NCBI GenBank assembly: GCA_910578645.1
Contig: CAJTQI010000001.1
Span: forward strand, 954,029-1,018,028
Source of the DNA: an uncultured Lachnospiraceae bacterium
GTDB lineage: Bacteria; Bacillota; Clostridia; Lachnospirales; Lachnospiraceae
Direction: 5' to 3'
Length of the DNA stretch: 64,000 nucleotides
Shown here one piece after another: positions 63,883-64,000 of the stretch. How positions within the stretch are numbered: position 1 is the first letter of the stretch; every line of letters starts with the position of its first letter. The translations under genes and the position numbers were made by a program. Below the pieces are notes generated by a model that searched no databases, had not been told where the DNA came from, and saw only the letters and a list, made by a program, of their open reading frames with translations.

Positions 63883-64000
63883 GGGCGAAGCCCGCGAGCG
63901 AGGAGAGCGAAGCGAAACGAGCTAGCACAGCGGAGTAAAATGAGGGCGAAGCCCGCGAGCGAGGAGAGCGAAGCGAAACGAGCTAGCACAGCGGAGTAAA
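63883..64000. repeat. 61-bp tandem direct repeat, cut by window end
   Basis: A unit beginning GGGCGAAGCCCGCGAGCGAG and ending CGGAGTAAAATGA is repeated at 63883 and 63944 with no differences over the visible part, and continues to the window edge. The unit is purine-rich with many GAGCGAAGC-type blocks. The number of copies is unknown. Confidence 0.85.

Noticed and set aside
63883..64000. CRISPR array
   Set aside because: The units are contiguous 61-bp direct repeats with no unique spacers and no cas genes nearby.

Overview
The window looks like a chromosomal segment of a Gram-positive Clostridia-type bacterium, most likely a Lachnospiraceae relative. The evidence is strong GGAGG-type ribosome binding sites, frequent TTG/GTG starts, moderate G+C, and a VTC/DUF4956/CotH gene set combined with LTA-synthase-like sulfatase-fold proteins, DltD/MBOAT-type genes and no outer-membrane functions. 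The species assignment is inference. No rRNA, tRNA, CRISPR array, transposase or phage gene was seen.

Layout. 1-4.4 kb: a FIST sensor plus soluble chemotaxis transducer pair, facing a membrane-bound chemoreceptor. 4.4-10.5 kb: a very large DUF4132 protein and a small partner of unknown function, separated by a hairpin repeat. 10.6-18.8 kb: an A+T-rich block (acyltransferase-3, GT4 glycosyltransferase, XRE regulator, and a sulfatase-fold membrane enzyme broken at a run of nine G), then a GT2 and an intact sulfatase-fold paralogue on the opposite strand. 19.3-32.7 kb: four CotH-like proteins, only one with all canonical kinase motifs, with a GT-C enzyme, GT2, VTC-domain protein, DUF4956 protein and GT8. 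32.8-37.2 kb: UDP-glucose dehydrogenase, UDP-glucuronate epimerase, a polyprenyl-phosphate GT2 and a YdjC-type deacetylase. 37.2-47.6 kb: an A+T-rich DUF6020-like membrane protein, a DltD-like SGNH protein, two MBOAT acyltransferases, another GT2, a GT-C-like protein and an SGNH hydrolase. 47.7-58.6 kb: an FkbH-type HAD-IIIC protein, acyl carrier protein, VOC protein, GtrA protein, three GT-C-like proteins, a radical SAM/SPASM enzyme and an SGNH lipoprotein. 59.2-63.8 kb: GT2, a permuted-papain-like hydrolase, a YbhN/LPG-synthase-type membrane protein and an FAD-dependent amine-oxidase-fold enzyme. The window closes with a promoter, a hairpin and a 61-bp tandem repeat running off the edge.

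How it may work together (inference): the middle 50 kb reads as a machine for building and decorating a surface glycan. Ugd and the epimerase supply uronic acids. Two GT2 enzymes of the DPM/ArnC type would charge undecaprenyl phosphate, the GtrA protein may help flip it, and about six GT-C-like proteins would use the lipid-linked sugars outside the membrane. MBOATs with DltD/SGNH partners would acylate the product. FkbH plus a carrier protein beside two MBOATs suggests a Dlt-like route with a three-carbon acid in place of D-alanine. The CotH paralogues may phosphorylate exported proteins, and VTC/DUF4956 may link to polyphosphate.

Non-coding highlights: a four-copy dispersed repeat with nested stems in long and short forms; a second 82-bp repeat that supplies the first codons of one CotH gene; a third long hairpin element; and a paired palindrome flanking the promoter of the VTC-DUF4956-CotH operon.
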